Part shown: positions 23,120 through 35,160 of the stretch, one piece after another | Numbering within the stretch: the stretch's first letter is position 1 | How the letters are laid out: every line of letters begins with the position of its first letter | Assembly: GCF_024139115.2 (NCBI RefSeq) | Contig: NC_085141.1 | Location: 398,500,042-398,564,041 of the forward strand | DNA: 64,000 nucleotides | Reading direction: 5' to 3' | From: Armigeres subalbatus | Taxonomy: Eukaryota; Arthropoda; Insecta; Diptera; Culicidae | The notes under the pieces: model-generated | Databases searched by the model: none | What the model was told of the DNA's origin: nothing | The model's input: the letters and a program-made list of their open reading frames with translations, nothing else | Program-made: the position numbers and the translations under genes

Positions 23120-24510
23120 AAGTTCCGGATCATTTACATTCCAAGTAGTTCTTGTTGTTGTCGTGAATTCCAGGTAGTCTACGAACTCCATACAGTCAAG
23201 GTCTTCGGAACAATCTCCGTAACGGAGGCGTTTATCGAAGAATAAATAAGTTGCGTGACCCCTTCTTGGTATATGTTTGTATTTCATGTAGTTCTTGTTG
23301 TTGTCGTGAGTTCCAGGTAGACTACAAACTCCATACAGTCAAGATTTTCGGATCAATCTCCGTAACGGAGGCAGTTATCGAAGAATAAACAAGTTGCGTG
23401 ACCCCTTCTTAGTATATGTGTGTATTCCAAGTAGTTCTTGTTGTTGTCGAGGACTCCAGGTAGTCTACGAACTCCATAGAGTCAAGGTCTGGGGATCAAT
23501 CTTCGTAATTGAGGCAGTTATTGAAGAATAAACAAGTTTTGTGACCTCTTATTGGTATATGTTTGTATTCCAAGTAGTTCTTGTTGTCGTGGGCTCCAGG
23601 TAGTCTACGAACTCCATAAATTCAAGGTATGTGGATCAACCTCCGTAATGGAGGCAGTTATTGAATAATAAACAAGTTGCGTGACCCCTTCTTGATATAT
23701 GTTTGTATTCCAAGTAGTTCTTGTTGTTGTCGTGAGCTCCAGGTAGTCTACGAACTCCATACAGTCAAGATCTTCGGATCTACCTCCGTAATGGTGGCAG
23801 TTATTGAAGAATAAACAAGTTGCATGACCCCTTCTTGGTATATGGTTGTATTCCCAGTAGTTCTTGTTGTTGTCGAGGACTCCAGGTAGTCTACGAACTC
23901 CATAGAGTCAAGGTATGGGGTTCGACCTTGGTAACGGAGGCAGTTATTGAAGAATAAACAAGTTGTGTGACGCCTTCATGATATTTGTTTGTATTGTAAG
24001 TAGTTCTTGTTGTCATTGGTTCCAGGTAGTCTACGAACTCCATAGAGTCAAGGTCTGTGGATCAATCTTCGTAATTGAGGCAGTTATTGAAGAATAAACA
24101 AGTTTTGTGACCTCTTATTGGTATATGTTTGTATTCCAAGTAGTTCTTGTTGTCGTGGGCTCCAGGTAGTCTACGAACTCCATAAATTCAAGATATGTGG
24201 ATCAACCTCCGTAATGGAGGCAGTTATTGAATAATAAACAAGTTGCGTGACCCCTTCTTGATATATGTTTGTATTCCATGAAGTTCTTGTTGTTGTCGTG
24301 AGTTCCAGGTAGTCTACGAACTCCATACAGTCAAGATCTTCGGATCAATCTCCGTAATGGAGGCAGTTATCGAAGAATAAACGAGTAGCCTGACCCTTTC
24401 TTGGTATATGTTTGTATTCCAAGTAGTTTTTGTTGTTGTCGTGGGTTCCAGGTAGTCTACGAACTCCATAAAGTCAAGGTCGGTGGATCAACCTCCGAAA
24501 CGGATGTAGT
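23120..24510. repeat. 141-bp minisatellite with higher-order structure
   Basis: The motif 'gtagttcttgttg' recurs at 23149, 23288, 23431, 23574, 23714, 23857, 23999, 24140, 24280 and 24422, spacing 139-143. Units also share 'ccaggtagtctacgaactcc' and 'gaggcagttattgaagaata'. Bases 23500-23713 match 24066-24279 much better than neighbours do, an offset of 566 or four units. The array is split near 24515 and resumes in fragments at 25180-25360. Confidence 0.9.
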
Positions 24511-24514
24511 TATT

Positions 24515-24833
24515 GAAGAACAACTGGGAGGGACGGAAGGTAGCGGTTTTCCTCCAATACCTTTTCCGAACTTAATCTATCACATGTTGTGCATATGCAT
24601 AATCGAGTTTCAGACATAGTAATTAATTTCCTCTCCGGGTGGCTCAATACCCGGAACATAGGCAATTAACTTTGAATGTACTGAACTCGAAAGGCGATCT
24701 CTCTTCGCTTATGTGGTCTGACGACCAACTGGCACAATCTCACACAACCCTACTTCATCGAGCGCCGTTGGTGATGAAGCAAGTGTGTAGGAGCCAGATA
24801 ATACTGAATACTCATCCTACGTGGTTGGCATTG
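24515..24833. other. Unassigned insertion in the minisatellite
   Basis: Unique, GC-richer sequence, beginning 'gaacaactgggagggacgg', interrupts the 141-bp array together with the two elements that follow. No domain was recognised. Confidence 0.4.
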
Positions 24834-24918
24834 TCTTCTTCTTATTGGCATTACATCCCCACACTGGGACAGAGCCGCCTCGCAGCTTAGTGTTCATTAA
24901 GCACTTCCACAGTTATTA
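24834..24918 (-). mobile_element. SINE 3' fragment, (AAG)n tail
   Basis: On the minus strand it reads '...aataactgtggaagtgc', then 'ggctctgtcccagtgtgg' and 'gtaatgccaataagaagaag'. It is the same body and tail as the SINE at 4103-4385, but better preserved and lacking the tRNA head. Confidence 0.7.
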
Positions 24919-24919
24919 A

Positions 24920-25111
24920 CGATAACTGCAACGCACTCTAGACGTCAAACGGTTGTCAATCGACGTCAGACGCAATAAAAGTGCATCTAAATGTGCAGCG
25001 CAATGCAGCTGTCATTGAGTCATGAAGTTTAGCGGTCCGATAACTGTAAAACTGTTGCAACTATCGAATTACAGTTCAAAAGCATTGCAGTTAAATGGCT
25101 TGCAGTTATCG
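24920..25111. mobile_element. Small inverted-repeat element with GATAACTGCAA ends
   Basis: CGATAACTGCAA at 24920-24931 is mirrored by TTGCAGTTATCG at 25100-25111. Further copies of the octamer-like 'gcagtt' and 'cgataactg' lie inside, as in elements with subterminal binding-site repeats. Confidence 0.5.
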
Positions 25112-25503
25112 AACGTCTGCTGTAGTTTTTGTTTTTGCCATGATACTAGGTAGTCTATGAACTCCATATAGGAATGACTATTGGTATATGTTTGGTTATT
25201 GGTATATGTTTGCATTTCAAGTAGTTCAAGTTGTTGTCATTAGCTCTGGGCAGTTATTGAAGAATAAACAAGATGTGAAACCTCATCTTGATATATTAGC
25301 ATTCCAAGTAGTTATTGTTGTCTTGTTGTTGTTGGTTCCAGGTAGTATACAAACTTCATTCATATCACTAATATGAAGTTGTCTATGCTTTGAAAATGCA
25401 AAATGTAAATAAATTGGAACGATACAACTTCACGCCGATAACGTGAGGGAAAAAACGGGCTAATATCGCAAAGATCATGTACCATATTAAAATTAGATTA
25501 ACA

Positions 25504-25595
25504 ACACTCCTCACGGTATCCAAGTTTCAAAGTGCTCGCGTTTTCGGGGGCACACCAATCGATACGGAGGCGGCGCAAGGAGTGACCTCAAAGAC
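25504..25595. mobile_element. Deleted copy of the TTAA palindrome at 50974
   Basis: It contains 'caagtttcaaagtgctcgcg', 'ttttcgggggcacacca' and 'ggaggcggcgca', then jumps to the terminal 'aggagtgacct'. One arm of the 50974-51202 palindrome is almost wholly missing. Confidence 0.65.
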
Positions 25596-26800
25596 CAGCT
25601 AGATATTCGTGTAAGCCTAGAAGTCTTACTCCATAAATTTCAAGGATGACCATTAGCATATGCCATGAACGCATTTTATTCATGGACTCCAAAGGCATGT
25701 ACCAAATTTAAAACAGGCTGATATATCTCTGGTGTAGATCCTAATGCCTTACTTCAGGGTTTTCTTGGATGACCATGAACATTTGAAATGGGTGCATTCT
25801 ATTCTACGTACCATAAAAGGCATGTATAACTATTCAAATAGGCCGAAAGATCTCTGGTTACGCGTGAAGTTCTTGAGGATTGTTCAAGTGTTCTCTTGGA
25901 TACCCATGAACATATGCAATGAAAGCGGTATATTCTATCTACCACAAAGAGCGTATGCCACTTTTGAAACAATCCGAAAGGTATCTGGTTACGTGTGAAG
26001 ATCCTGAGGCTTATTCTAGCATTTTCTTGGAAGACCATAAATATATGCAATAGACGTATTCTATTCTATGTACCACAAAGGGCATGTAGCACTTTTGAAA
26101 AAATCTTAAAGATCTTTGGTTACGCGTGTAGATCTTAAGGCCTTTTCCAGAGTTTTCTTGGATGACCATGAACATATGCAATAAAGACGTTCTATTCTAT
26201 GTACCTCAAAGGGCATGTAACACTTTTGAAAAAATCTGAAAGATCTTCGGTTACGCGTGTAGATCTTAAGGCCTTTTCCAGGGTTTTCTTGGATGACCAT
26301 CAACATATGCAATGAAAGCGCTCTTTTCTATGTACCACAAAGGGCATGCACCACTTTTGAAACAATCTAAAAGATCTCTGTAGACCGCGTGTAGACCTGA
26401 AGGCCTTTTCCAGGGTTTTCTTGGATGACCATGAACATATGCAATGAAGGCGCCAGAGGACTTATCCGAGAGATTTCTTCGATAGCGCAGAACATATGCA
26501 GTGATCACATTTGATTTCAAGATGCGCAAAGAGCATGTACCACTTTTGAGACAAGTCCATAGACCCATGGTTACGAGTGTAGACCTTAAGGCTTTACTCC
26601 AGAGATTTCTTGGATGACTCGGTTCATATACTGTGAACGCATTCTATGCTAAGTACCACAAAGAGCATGTACCGTATTAGAATTTGCATTATAGGCCTTT
26701 GGTTACGTGAGTAGATCTTTAGGCTTTATTCCAGAGATTTCTCGGATGACTAAGACCTCATTTCAGGGATTTTTCTATTACCCGAACATGTACTGTGAAC
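25596..26800. repeat. ~140-bp minisatellite near the right end of the TTAA element
   Basis: Eight or so units carry 'gatgaccatgaacatatgca', 'taccacaaagggcatgta', 'ggttacgcgtgtaga' and 'ttaaggccttttccaggg'. Two reversed units lie near the left end at 22860-23110, so the array is part of the element's long inverted ends. Confidence 0.88.
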
Positions 26801-27314
26801 ATCTTCAATTCTAAGAAGCGCGAAGAGTTTGTAGCATATTTGAAACTGGTTGAATGGCCTTTGGTTATGCGTGAAGACTCATAAGCCTTACTTCAAAGAT
26901 TTCTTGTATAACCATGGGCATAAGCTGTAAACCTTGACAATGGGCAAAAAGTATATGAGTTTCTGTTTCCAAAACTGTTAAAATTATCCAAATCGGTTGA
27001 AAATTGTTGAAGTTATGAGAATATCAATTTATGGGAACACGGGTACCCTGTCGGCCATCCACGTGTGTTTTTTTTGTTGGCCGCATAAGGGTTATTATCA
27101 GCTCTACTGTTATTACACAAATCCTTTTCAGGGCTCATGTTTACATTTTCCAAAACCAGCTGGAGTTTGTTTATTTTGATCTGCTCATTGCGTGATTGGT
27201 CGGTGTTGCTGCTGTTCTCTCCCTGAACCACTGCATGCATGCATGCATGAGTGATACATTTCTTCCCCATTGTTGCCAATTCCTTTTGTTCTCCGTTTAC
27301 GGCAAATTCTAAAG

Positions 27315-27479
27315 CAATTCTCGCTTAACTTTTCAAAAGGACCTAAGTAACATTTTTTTCATGAATTAATTTGAATAGCGCAATCAACAGAACAACATGA
27401 AAGCTATTGATTGCAGTATTCAAATAAATTCATGAAAAAAATGTTACTTAGGTCCTTTTGAAAAGTTAAGCGAGAATTG
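27315..27479. mobile_element. Near-perfect palindromic MITE, 165 bp
   Basis: Arms of about 65 bases, starting caattctcgcttaactttt and ending aaaagttaagcgagaattg, are almost identical, including 'ggacctaagtaacatttttt'. The spacer is about 35 bases. High arm identity suggests a young insertion or gene conversion. Confidence 0.85.
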
Positions 27480-27844
27480 TAAACTGCATAATGATGAAAT
27501 AATTTTGGCGACATTGACAACGTCATTTTGGCGGGCTGAAATAGGCAATTTTCTCTCTCAGAGAGGGATGCCACGTGCTTTTTTAACGGAAAACCCTTCC
27601 CTCAGACCTTAAGGCTTATTTCAGGGTCATAAAATCGTCATATGTATATGTTAATTTTTATATATCTTAAAAAAGCTTCGTAGCAATATCAAGCACAAAA
27701 ACCCCAAATAATCCATCTATCGGTGATGGTGCCTTTCTCGTTCGTTCAAAAGAATTAAGAAATATGTAAGAAAAGGTAAAAATAACACAAATATGTGGAT
27801 AGGTCTTATTTTTCATATTTGTTTATATGCATTATACAATTTCT

Positions 27845-28250
27845 CGCCGAACGTAACTTGTTGCAAGCAAATCGGATGGACATAAGTGCCAAAAAAAGTG
27901 ATTTTGTATTGTAATAATGAAATTAGTATTTTGACCATAACTTCTGATCCCATTGTCCGATCTGACCAAATTTTCTATAAGAAACAATGGAACAGGATTC
28001 TGCTTTTAATGGAGTTTGTTGCGAGCGAGTCGGTTGAGGACAAGTACCAAAAAAAATGAGTGATGGGGTTTTACCCGTTATTTGTATGAAAAAATGTATT
28101 TTGGCCACAGCTTTTGAGCCCATGGTCCTATCCATGGCCAATTTTTAATAGGAAACAATGGGACAATATTCCGCATCGAATGCAACCTGTTGCGAGAAAA
28201 TCGGTTGACAAAAAGTGATTAAAAAGACTTTTTTCCATGTTTTGTATGGA
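27845..28250. repeat. ~165-bp tandem repeat, 2.5-3 units
   Basis: The motif 'acttgttgcaagcaaatcgg' and its variants occur near 27855, 28016 and 28186. Each is followed by 'acaagtaccaaaaaa' and 'ggccacagcttttgagccc'-type blocks. The last unit is cut by the dispersed repeat that follows. Confidence 0.8.
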
Positions 28251-28410
28251 GTGGCATCACTGTGCGTCTGTGGGGAAGTTGTACTGTTCAACAGTCGTAA
28301 AACTTACCCACATACTGTTTGAGTTTACTCCGACCGAACCAAATTTACTGGGGGCGGAGTCCAAGTTGTACAACATGTCGGAGCGTATGTGGGGCCCCTA
28401 ACATTTTGGC
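28250..28410 (-). repeat. Dispersed repeat shared with 16800-16915
   Basis: This is the reverse complement of the block at 16800-16915: 'tggcatcactg', 'ctccgaccgaacc', 'gggggcggagtcc', 'aagttgtacaacatgtcgg'. Confidence 0.6.
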
Positions 28411-28947
28411 GAGGTAAAACGCCCTAGTGGCACTAACCTACAATGTACTTGTGTCGCCACGCACTATCCATACCAGTATGCTGATTCGCCGACGCGTGGT
28501 ACTTTGTTCCCTAGGAGTTGCCTGCTAAAAGGCGTTTGGCCTCATGAGTTTTCCGGCCACAGAATATCACCATTTTTTTGAAATGTGAATATTATCAATA
28601 TGATTGAGATTTGTGACAATTTTTGTATGGTATCAACTAGCTATCTTGTTTAACTGATGCACAATGTAAAAATACTCATGAATAGCGTTACAAATAAGAC
28701 AATAAAGCAGTGTTTGCTTAGATAGGGCATATTGCCCCCCTTTCTTTAGGTTCACCGTAGGCTTCTCTGATCATAGAGCTGTGATTTTCAAACAAAGTTT
28801 GCAGAAAGATAATCTTGCCTTCCGTGGGAGGGGATTCTGGAAAATTTACTCGTCGTTAATAGCAAACAGGGTTTGCAGGAATCGCTCTCAATAGATCACG
28901 AACAACGATAAAAGAGAGGCAAAAACTGTTCCGAATCATAACAAGCC
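28411..28947. other. Unassigned unique DNA
   Basis: No repeat, transposon end or convincing frame is seen. A GC-richer patch lies near 28430-28560. Confidence 0.4.
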
Positions 28948-29181
28948 ATGATAACAAATTTATCAAATTTGTATACAAGTGCGAAAAAACTGAATCGAAT
29001 AGGCAGCCCCCACAGAAAAATGGTGATTCTCGCTTTGTTTTCGCTGCTTTCGTGTTGGTTACTGCACAGCTGTGTAGAACAAGTTGAAATGCATAATCAG
29101 AGCCAGTACTCCCTGCATTTGGAGCTTTCTAAGAAAGATTTATCATGGGGTATAGCCTCCCAAATCAGTTCTCTACCATGA
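28948..29181 (+). CDS. Weak candidate small ORF with signal-peptide-like segment
   Basis: This ATG-initiated 77-residue frame is not a recognised family. A second Met at residue 25 begins a strongly hydrophobic run (MVILALFSLLSCWLLHSC) that resembles a secretion signal. About 35 polar residues follow, so a ~53-residue secreted peptide would start there. An AATAAA lies about 205 bases after the stop (29387-29392). The surrounding DNA is unique. Length alone does not separate it from chance, and no splice or promoter signal supports it. Confidence 0.12.
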   Translation: MITNLSNLYTSAKKLNRIGSPHRKMVILALFSLLSCWLLHSCVEQVEMHNQSQYSLHLELSKKDLSWGIASQISSLP

Positions 29182-31916
29182 CAGCTTGCAAAAAAAGTCT
29201 CTCGCGGTGTTGCGATACTATTTCGCCTTTATGCAAAGATTAACCTTATGTGAATTAGGAACAAAGTTTGCTGATAAACCGCATATTGTGACTATCGAGA
29301 CAAAAGGAAAACGTAGTCAAATTGGATAGAGTTAAAGGAAGCCAGTAGAAATAGTTGAACTGAATTACAGTGAATTTAATTAGTATAATAAATTAAAGTA
29401 AAGATCCGGTGATAAAATATTAGAAGCCGATGCCAGTTAATGTGCGCTGAATTGGAAGATAGGGCAGAAACACGGTTACACTAAAAAAATCCTATTTGTA
29501 GTGTTTAATAATATTAATAAATATATTTTGCCAGCTTTAGCGTATCCACTAAATCGAAGACTTCAGATCTGCTCAAAGAAGTTTAGTCACGACCCTTCGC
29601 CCTACCCTTCGGCAACACGCGGTATGCTACATATCATATATGTATACAGAGGTGATAAGTGAGAGACTTGTTCTTTCTCTTTAGGATTCAATCCCTGATA
29701 GCAGATGATGAAATAAAAGACCGCTTTGCACTACAATTTGAGAATTTAAGAAATAGGCACATTTACGGGTGGTGGAATTTTGCGTTTGAAAGGAAGTGTC
29801 GTAGTTTTTTTTTCCAAAATGAGAAAAAAGAAAATCATATTCGAAAGGAAACAATTTTTATCGAATGAGATGGGGAGTTTGACTGCTCGATTGCTTTTAG
29901 GAGAAGATGCTTATAGTAACCTACACATAGTCAAAACAAATTTAATGGATACTGAAAAGAAACGAGTGCTGTGTCTAGCTTTGCACCTCAGTCATTGTTC
30001 GTGGATGAGAAAATGTGTTTTCCCCGAAAAATAAAGCACCTAAAAAAAGTTTAAAGAACTCAACTTTAAGTACGAAACTCAAATTTTTAACTCACTTCTA
30101 CATAGTTTTCTGACTCTCTCCCATGAATTTTATTATAGAAGAAGCCAAATTTGTGTTGTTTTCACCATAGTCTCGGGTGAGTGAAAATAACATAAATTCG
30201 AGTTGGTGAAAACTCATAGTGGATGAAAATTCAACTCGGGAGTATTGGGTTCTTCCGTGCAAGGGCGGATTTGAGTTAAAGGAACCGTGAAGTGAGTTGT
30301 ATTTTTGGTTCCGTGTAAATTGCATGATATGACATCAAACTGATTACTTATTTTGTTAACGAAAACCAACAGCAAAATTAGTTTTCATTTTGTCTTTATC
30401 TACAGCAGGAATAGTTTTTGATTTGATGTCACAGCAAGATTTTTCTGCTACAGTTATCAAAATTGGGCGATTTCACAACTACAAAATTAGTTTGTTGATT
30501 TGCTCTAGATTTTTGCTCTGGCTACTTTACCTCCATCAGATTATGGGCGCAGTAATGGCTCCGGATCTACAACTGAGTATGGCGTCGCAGGATCATGGAT
30601 AAGGTCTTTAAGCCGTGAGTAGCGTCGTGCGCAATTTATTAAAAGGTTGGAACATTCGATGGGTTGTAGGCTGGTCAGCAGGATACCAAGAGGAGCTTTG
30701 CACCAAAACGTTTAGGAGCAGGTGAACAGAAGTCCAGCTGGAGCTTCGATCCAAAACATTCAGGAGCTGGTCGGCAGAACATCGAGAGATGTGTGCTAGC
30801 GTCGGTATCGGGCCACTTGTATGAGCGGATCTGCTGGAGAAGTTGTTGAACAATCGTCGCATTAGGAATGTTTTGGGGATGAGGAGCGCAGGACGACGGG
30901 CTGAATGTTTGGAGGAGTCAGGATATTAGCAAGAAGTTCACAGTAAGGAGGAGTGATGGAGTATTAGGTAGTGTACAACCCTTCGCTATCGACGGACAAT
31001 GGGTACGGATCAGAAATATTGTTATCAATGTATTGTAGAGCTACTGCTGCCGGCAGAAGCATCAGTTAGTAGCCCGCTATGAATTAAAGGCAACTCAAGT
31101 ATTTGATTTCTTTGTAAGGGGTTCTCTTTCCTCCAATATTGTCATGACTGATACGAGGTACAAAAAAGAAATGGTTTATTACATAAGTTGCAAAAACAAA
31201 TAAAATTTGAGTAAGCAGTACAGTACTCTGTTAGTATACCTGAACTGAAAAAGAGTTTTTTGTCCCGGGTATCCCGTTATTTTCAGGATTTCAAAAATAT
31301 TTTCCCGGGAATCGGGAAATTCCAATTTTTTCAAAAACTCGGGATTATCTATCCCCTGGTTGGAAACTCTAGCGCTGTGTCATGCATTTCAGCGTTCTAT
31401 TGTGCTTTTCTCATCTTAATCTAAACTGGTTCACTTAAATGCAATATAGACCAGGTTTCGTACATAAGACACTAACGGTTTCTCCACATGAACACATACC
31501 TAGTTAAGTTTTTCAACTATATTCTTGTATACTTTCTACCTATTATGCTATCGTTCGAATCATTTTCCATTCGGTTATTCTGACAAAAATAAAACTGTGC
31601 TTTAACTTACGTTCGGAAGAGTATTCGAACAGTGAACAAGAATACGGGAAATTCACTGGAGATCGATCGTGCATACCCTACTTAAATAGAAAAGAACTCG
31701 TTAATACACGAAACCTTACCAATATTACAACTAAGTGGAAAAGAAGACTGCCCATGTGGATCTTCCTTACTCATTCCTTGCATAGGTTCTTTTACATCAC
31801 ATGTTACACTAAGTCCTGAAAAATCAACTTTTTGTTTTGAAGATCCAATAATTACGTTACGCAAAAATTGGCCATTTTCAACCCACACTCCCCCTTATGT
31901 CACACTTTTTGTATGA
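29182..31916. other. 2.7 kb of mostly unique non-coding DNA
   Basis: No convincing gene is present. Patches at 30080-30320 ('gttccgtg' and 'aactcactt' boxes) and 31262-31360 ('cccgggtatcccg' / 'tcccgggaatcggg') look transposon-derived but could not be delimited. The 30.6-30.95 kb stretch is purine-rich with no frame conserved enough to call. Confidence 0.4.
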
Positions 31917-31990
31917 TTCATTGGTTCCCAACCTTTTCAGTGTCGCGACCCCCTTGACGATCAGTCCAGTGGCCCACGGCTCCTAAATAT
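31917..31990 (+). mobile_element. hAT-like terminal fragment
   Basis: 'attggttcccaacctttt' followed by 'gtgtcgcgaccccc' resembles the CAGTGGTTC-type inverted end and sub-end of many hAT elements. No matching right end is visible before the LINE at 32.4 kb, so this is a fragment at best. Confidence 0.3.
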
Positions 31991-32400
31991 GTTATGCTGA
32001 AATCAAGAACAATCTGTTTCTCCTTTTGGTGCTTATCTGGGAATGTGTTAAAAATTCATTCTCGCCAGAGAAGCAAACGGTATTAGAATTTTCAAAACTT
32101 GTTACGAAACTTTGGAAAACGATTCGTACATGGTATCCAGTATTTTGCGCTCGGTAATGGCGTCGTGAGTTTGATATTCAGGTAGAAAACACTCATCACG
32201 TATGCCTTGATTAGAACATTTTTTTGTTGTCAACAAATAAATGCCAATCTCACAGGAACATTATCGGAAATAATTAGGTTTTAAACATCACTTTCACATC
32301 ATACGTTTCAGATTTCACATTTGCATTAATGGGCAAAGAACCGATTTGGTTAAGCTAACTATTCGACGAAACGGTCGACAGGTACCTACCGAGCTTGAAC

Positions 32401-35160
32401 AATTATTATTATTTATTCAGACTAAGGCCGAAGTGACCTGTGCGGTATATAAAAGACTTCTCCATTCGGCTCGGTCCATGGCTACACGTCGCCAACCACG
32501 CAGTCTACGGAGGGTCCGCAAGTCATCTTCCACCTGATCGATCCACCTTGCCCGCTGCGCACCTCGCCTTCTTGTGCCCGTCGGATCGTTGTCGAGAACT
32601 ATTTTCACCGGGTTACTGTCCGACATTATGGCTACGTGCCCGGCCACCGCAGTCGTCCGATTTTCGCTTTGTGAACGATGGATGGTTCTTCCAACAGCTG
32701 ATGCAACTCGTGCTTCATTCGACTCCTCCACGTACCGTCCGCCAGCTGCACCCCACCATAGATGGTACGCAGCACTTTCCTTTCAAAAACTCCAAGTGCG
32801 CGTTGGTCTTCCACGAGCATTTCCAGCCACTATGCGTCACCGAATTTCTTTGCTGGTATCATTTTCGGCAGTCACCAGTGAGCCCAAGTACACAGATTCT
32901 TCTACCACCTCGATTTCGTCACCACCGATGCAAACTCGCGGTGGGTGGCTCACATTGTCTTCTCTTGAAACTCTTCCTATCATGTACTTCGTCTTCGACG
33001 TGTTGATGACTAGTCCGATCCGCTTAGCTTCCCTCTTCAGTCTGATGTAGGCTTCCTCCATCTTCTCAAAGTTACGTGCCATAATATCTATGTCGTCGGC
33101 AAAGCCAAATAGCTGAACGGACTTATTGAAAATTGTACCTCTCGTTTTAATCCCTGATCTTCGTATTACCCCTTTCAAAGCGATGTTGAATAGCAGACAC
33201 GAAAGACCATCACCTTGCCGTAACCCTATACGCGTTTCGGAGGGTATCGAGAATGCCCCTGAAACTCGAACTACGCACATCACCCGATCCCTCGTCGCCT
33301 TGATCAACCGTATCAGTTTATCCGGAAATCCGTGTTCGTGCATTAGCTGCCATAGCTGTTCCCGATCGATTGTATCATATGCGGCTTTGAAGTCGATGAA
33401 TATATGATGTGTGGGCCTGGGCACGTTGTATTCGCGGCATTTCTGCAGTACTTGGCGAATGGCGAACACCTGGTCCGTGGTGGAGCATTCGCCCATACTG
33501 CCTGGTACTGCCCCACGAACTCTCTTGCAATTAGTGTTAGTCGGCGGCATAAAATTTGGGAGAGTACCTTGTAGGCGGCGTTCAGCAATGTGATTGCGCG
33601 GTAGTTGCTACAATCCAGCTTATCGCCCTTTTTGTAGATGGGACACATTACACCTTCTATCCACTCCTGCGGCAGAACCTTATCCTCCCAAACCATGGTA
33701 ATCACCCAATGCAGCGCTCTAGCCAGTGCCTCACCATCGTGTTCAAACAGCTCTCCTGATAGTTAGTCAACTCTAGGGGCTTTGTTGTTTTCCAGCCGGC
33801 CGACCTCCTCCTGGATTTCCTAGAGATTCGGAGCCGGAAGTCGCATGTCCAGCGCGCGTGCTCCTAGGTTTATTACCATACCTGCACCGTTGTCTGCACA
33901 TCGCCATTCAGGTGCTCTTCGTAGTGCTGCCGCCATTTTTGGATCACCTTACGCTTGTTTGTAAGAAGGTTCCTGTTAATGTCCTTACACATATCGGGCT
34001 CTGGCACGTGGCCCTTACGTGAACGGTTAACTTCTCATAGAACTTTCGTGCGTTATTAGCGCGGTACAGTTGCTCCGTCTTTTCGCGGTTTCGATCTTCC
34101 TGCTGGTGCTTTTTCCTCCGAAAAATCCAGTTTTGTCTGTTCCGCGCCCGTTTGTACCGTGCTTAGTTCGCCCTCGTGTGACGTTGCAGCAATCTTGCCC
34201 ATGCTGTATTCTTCTCCTCAGCTAACTGCTCACATTTGCCGTCATACCCGTCGTTCCTCTGATCCGGGGGCACCGTGCCAAGCGCAGCGGTTGCGGTGCT
34301 TTCAATGGCGGATCGAATATCTCTACAGCCATCTTCAAGAGATGTTGCATCTAGCTGCTCCTTCGCTGGGAGTGCCACTTCCAGCTGCTACGCGTATTCT
34401 TGGGATAGTCTACCGTCGTGTAGCCGCCCAATGTTTAGCCGCGGCGGACGACTCCGACGCGTGTTGTACACCATCGAGAGTTTTGAGCGCAGGCATACTG
34501 CAGCGAGGTAGTGGTCAGAATCAATATTCGCACTGCGGTAAGTGCGTACGTTCGTGATGTCGGAGAAGGATTTACCGTCGATTTGGTTTTCCGTTTCTTG
34601 GTTAGGTAATCTGCATGTGGCCTTGTGGATATTTTTGCGGGGAAAGAAGGTGCTTCGGACTACCATTCCGCGGAAGGCTTCGAAGTTTATGCATCGTTGG
34701 ACGTTGTCATTCGAGACGGTGTGCTGACTATCCGGTCCGATGACCGGTCTATACATTTCCTCCCTTCCTACCTGTACGTTCATGTCACCGATGACGATTT
34801 TGACGTCTCGCAGTGGTCATCCATCGTATGTCTGCTCCAGCTGTGCGCTTCTTTCTCGTCGTCAGGTCTCCCTTCGTGTGGGCAGGGCACGTTGATGACG
34901 CTATAGTTGAAGAAACGGGCTTTAATACCAGGTTGCACACCCTTGCATTGGTTGGCTGCCACCCAATCACACGATGGCGCATCTTACCCAGCACTATGAA
35001 GCCGGTAGTCGCTCGATGCCCGCTTTTCCACACTTTCTGTCCTGTCCAGCAAATCTCTGCAGCGCCACGACGTCGAAGTTGCGGGGATGTAATTCATCGT
35101 AGATCATCCTGTCGCAACCTGCGAAACCTAGCGACTTGCGACAGGAGAAACTGTAGGACA
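32401..35160 (-). mobile_element. Broken non-LTR retrotransposon (endonuclease + reverse transcriptase)
   Basis: Minus-strand frames in order give an apurinic-type endonuclease (35.1-34.4 kb; GDMNVQVGRE, NQIDG, SDHYL). A linker and the reverse transcriptase follow (33.7-32.8 kb; ANYRAIT-like CSNYRAITLLN, IFIDFKAAYDTIDR, GLRQGDGLSCLLFNIAL, catalytic FADDIDI, YLGSLVT). Last is a C-terminal FERKVLRTIYGG / RRGAQRARWIDQVEDDL region, ending at a (AAT)n-type 3' tail near 32401. Several frame changes break it (near 34.9, 34.4, 33.4 and 32.8 kb), so it is inactive. The clade was not assigned. The 5' end is approximate. Confidence 0.85.

Larger units (their letters stand above)
22491..27095. mobile_element. 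4.6-kb non-autonomous piggyBac-like element
   Basis: It opens TTAA-CTCTTATGCGGCC and closes GGCCGCATAAGGG-TTAT (27079-27095; the last TTAA base is mutated). Long subterminal inverted repeats follow: 22680-22936 pairs with 26815-27064. They share ggccgacagggtacccgta, a 'caaaaagtatatgagtttc' block and 'gaaactggttga'. The interior has no transposase frame. It is made of two ~140-bp minisatellites plus smaller insertions. Its right end is homologous to the 0.9-kb element at 5685-6579. Confidence 0.65.

Noticed and set aside
18600..24510. CRISPR-like regular repeats
   Set aside because: Units are contiguous tandem repeats without unique spacers, and the genome is eukaryotic.
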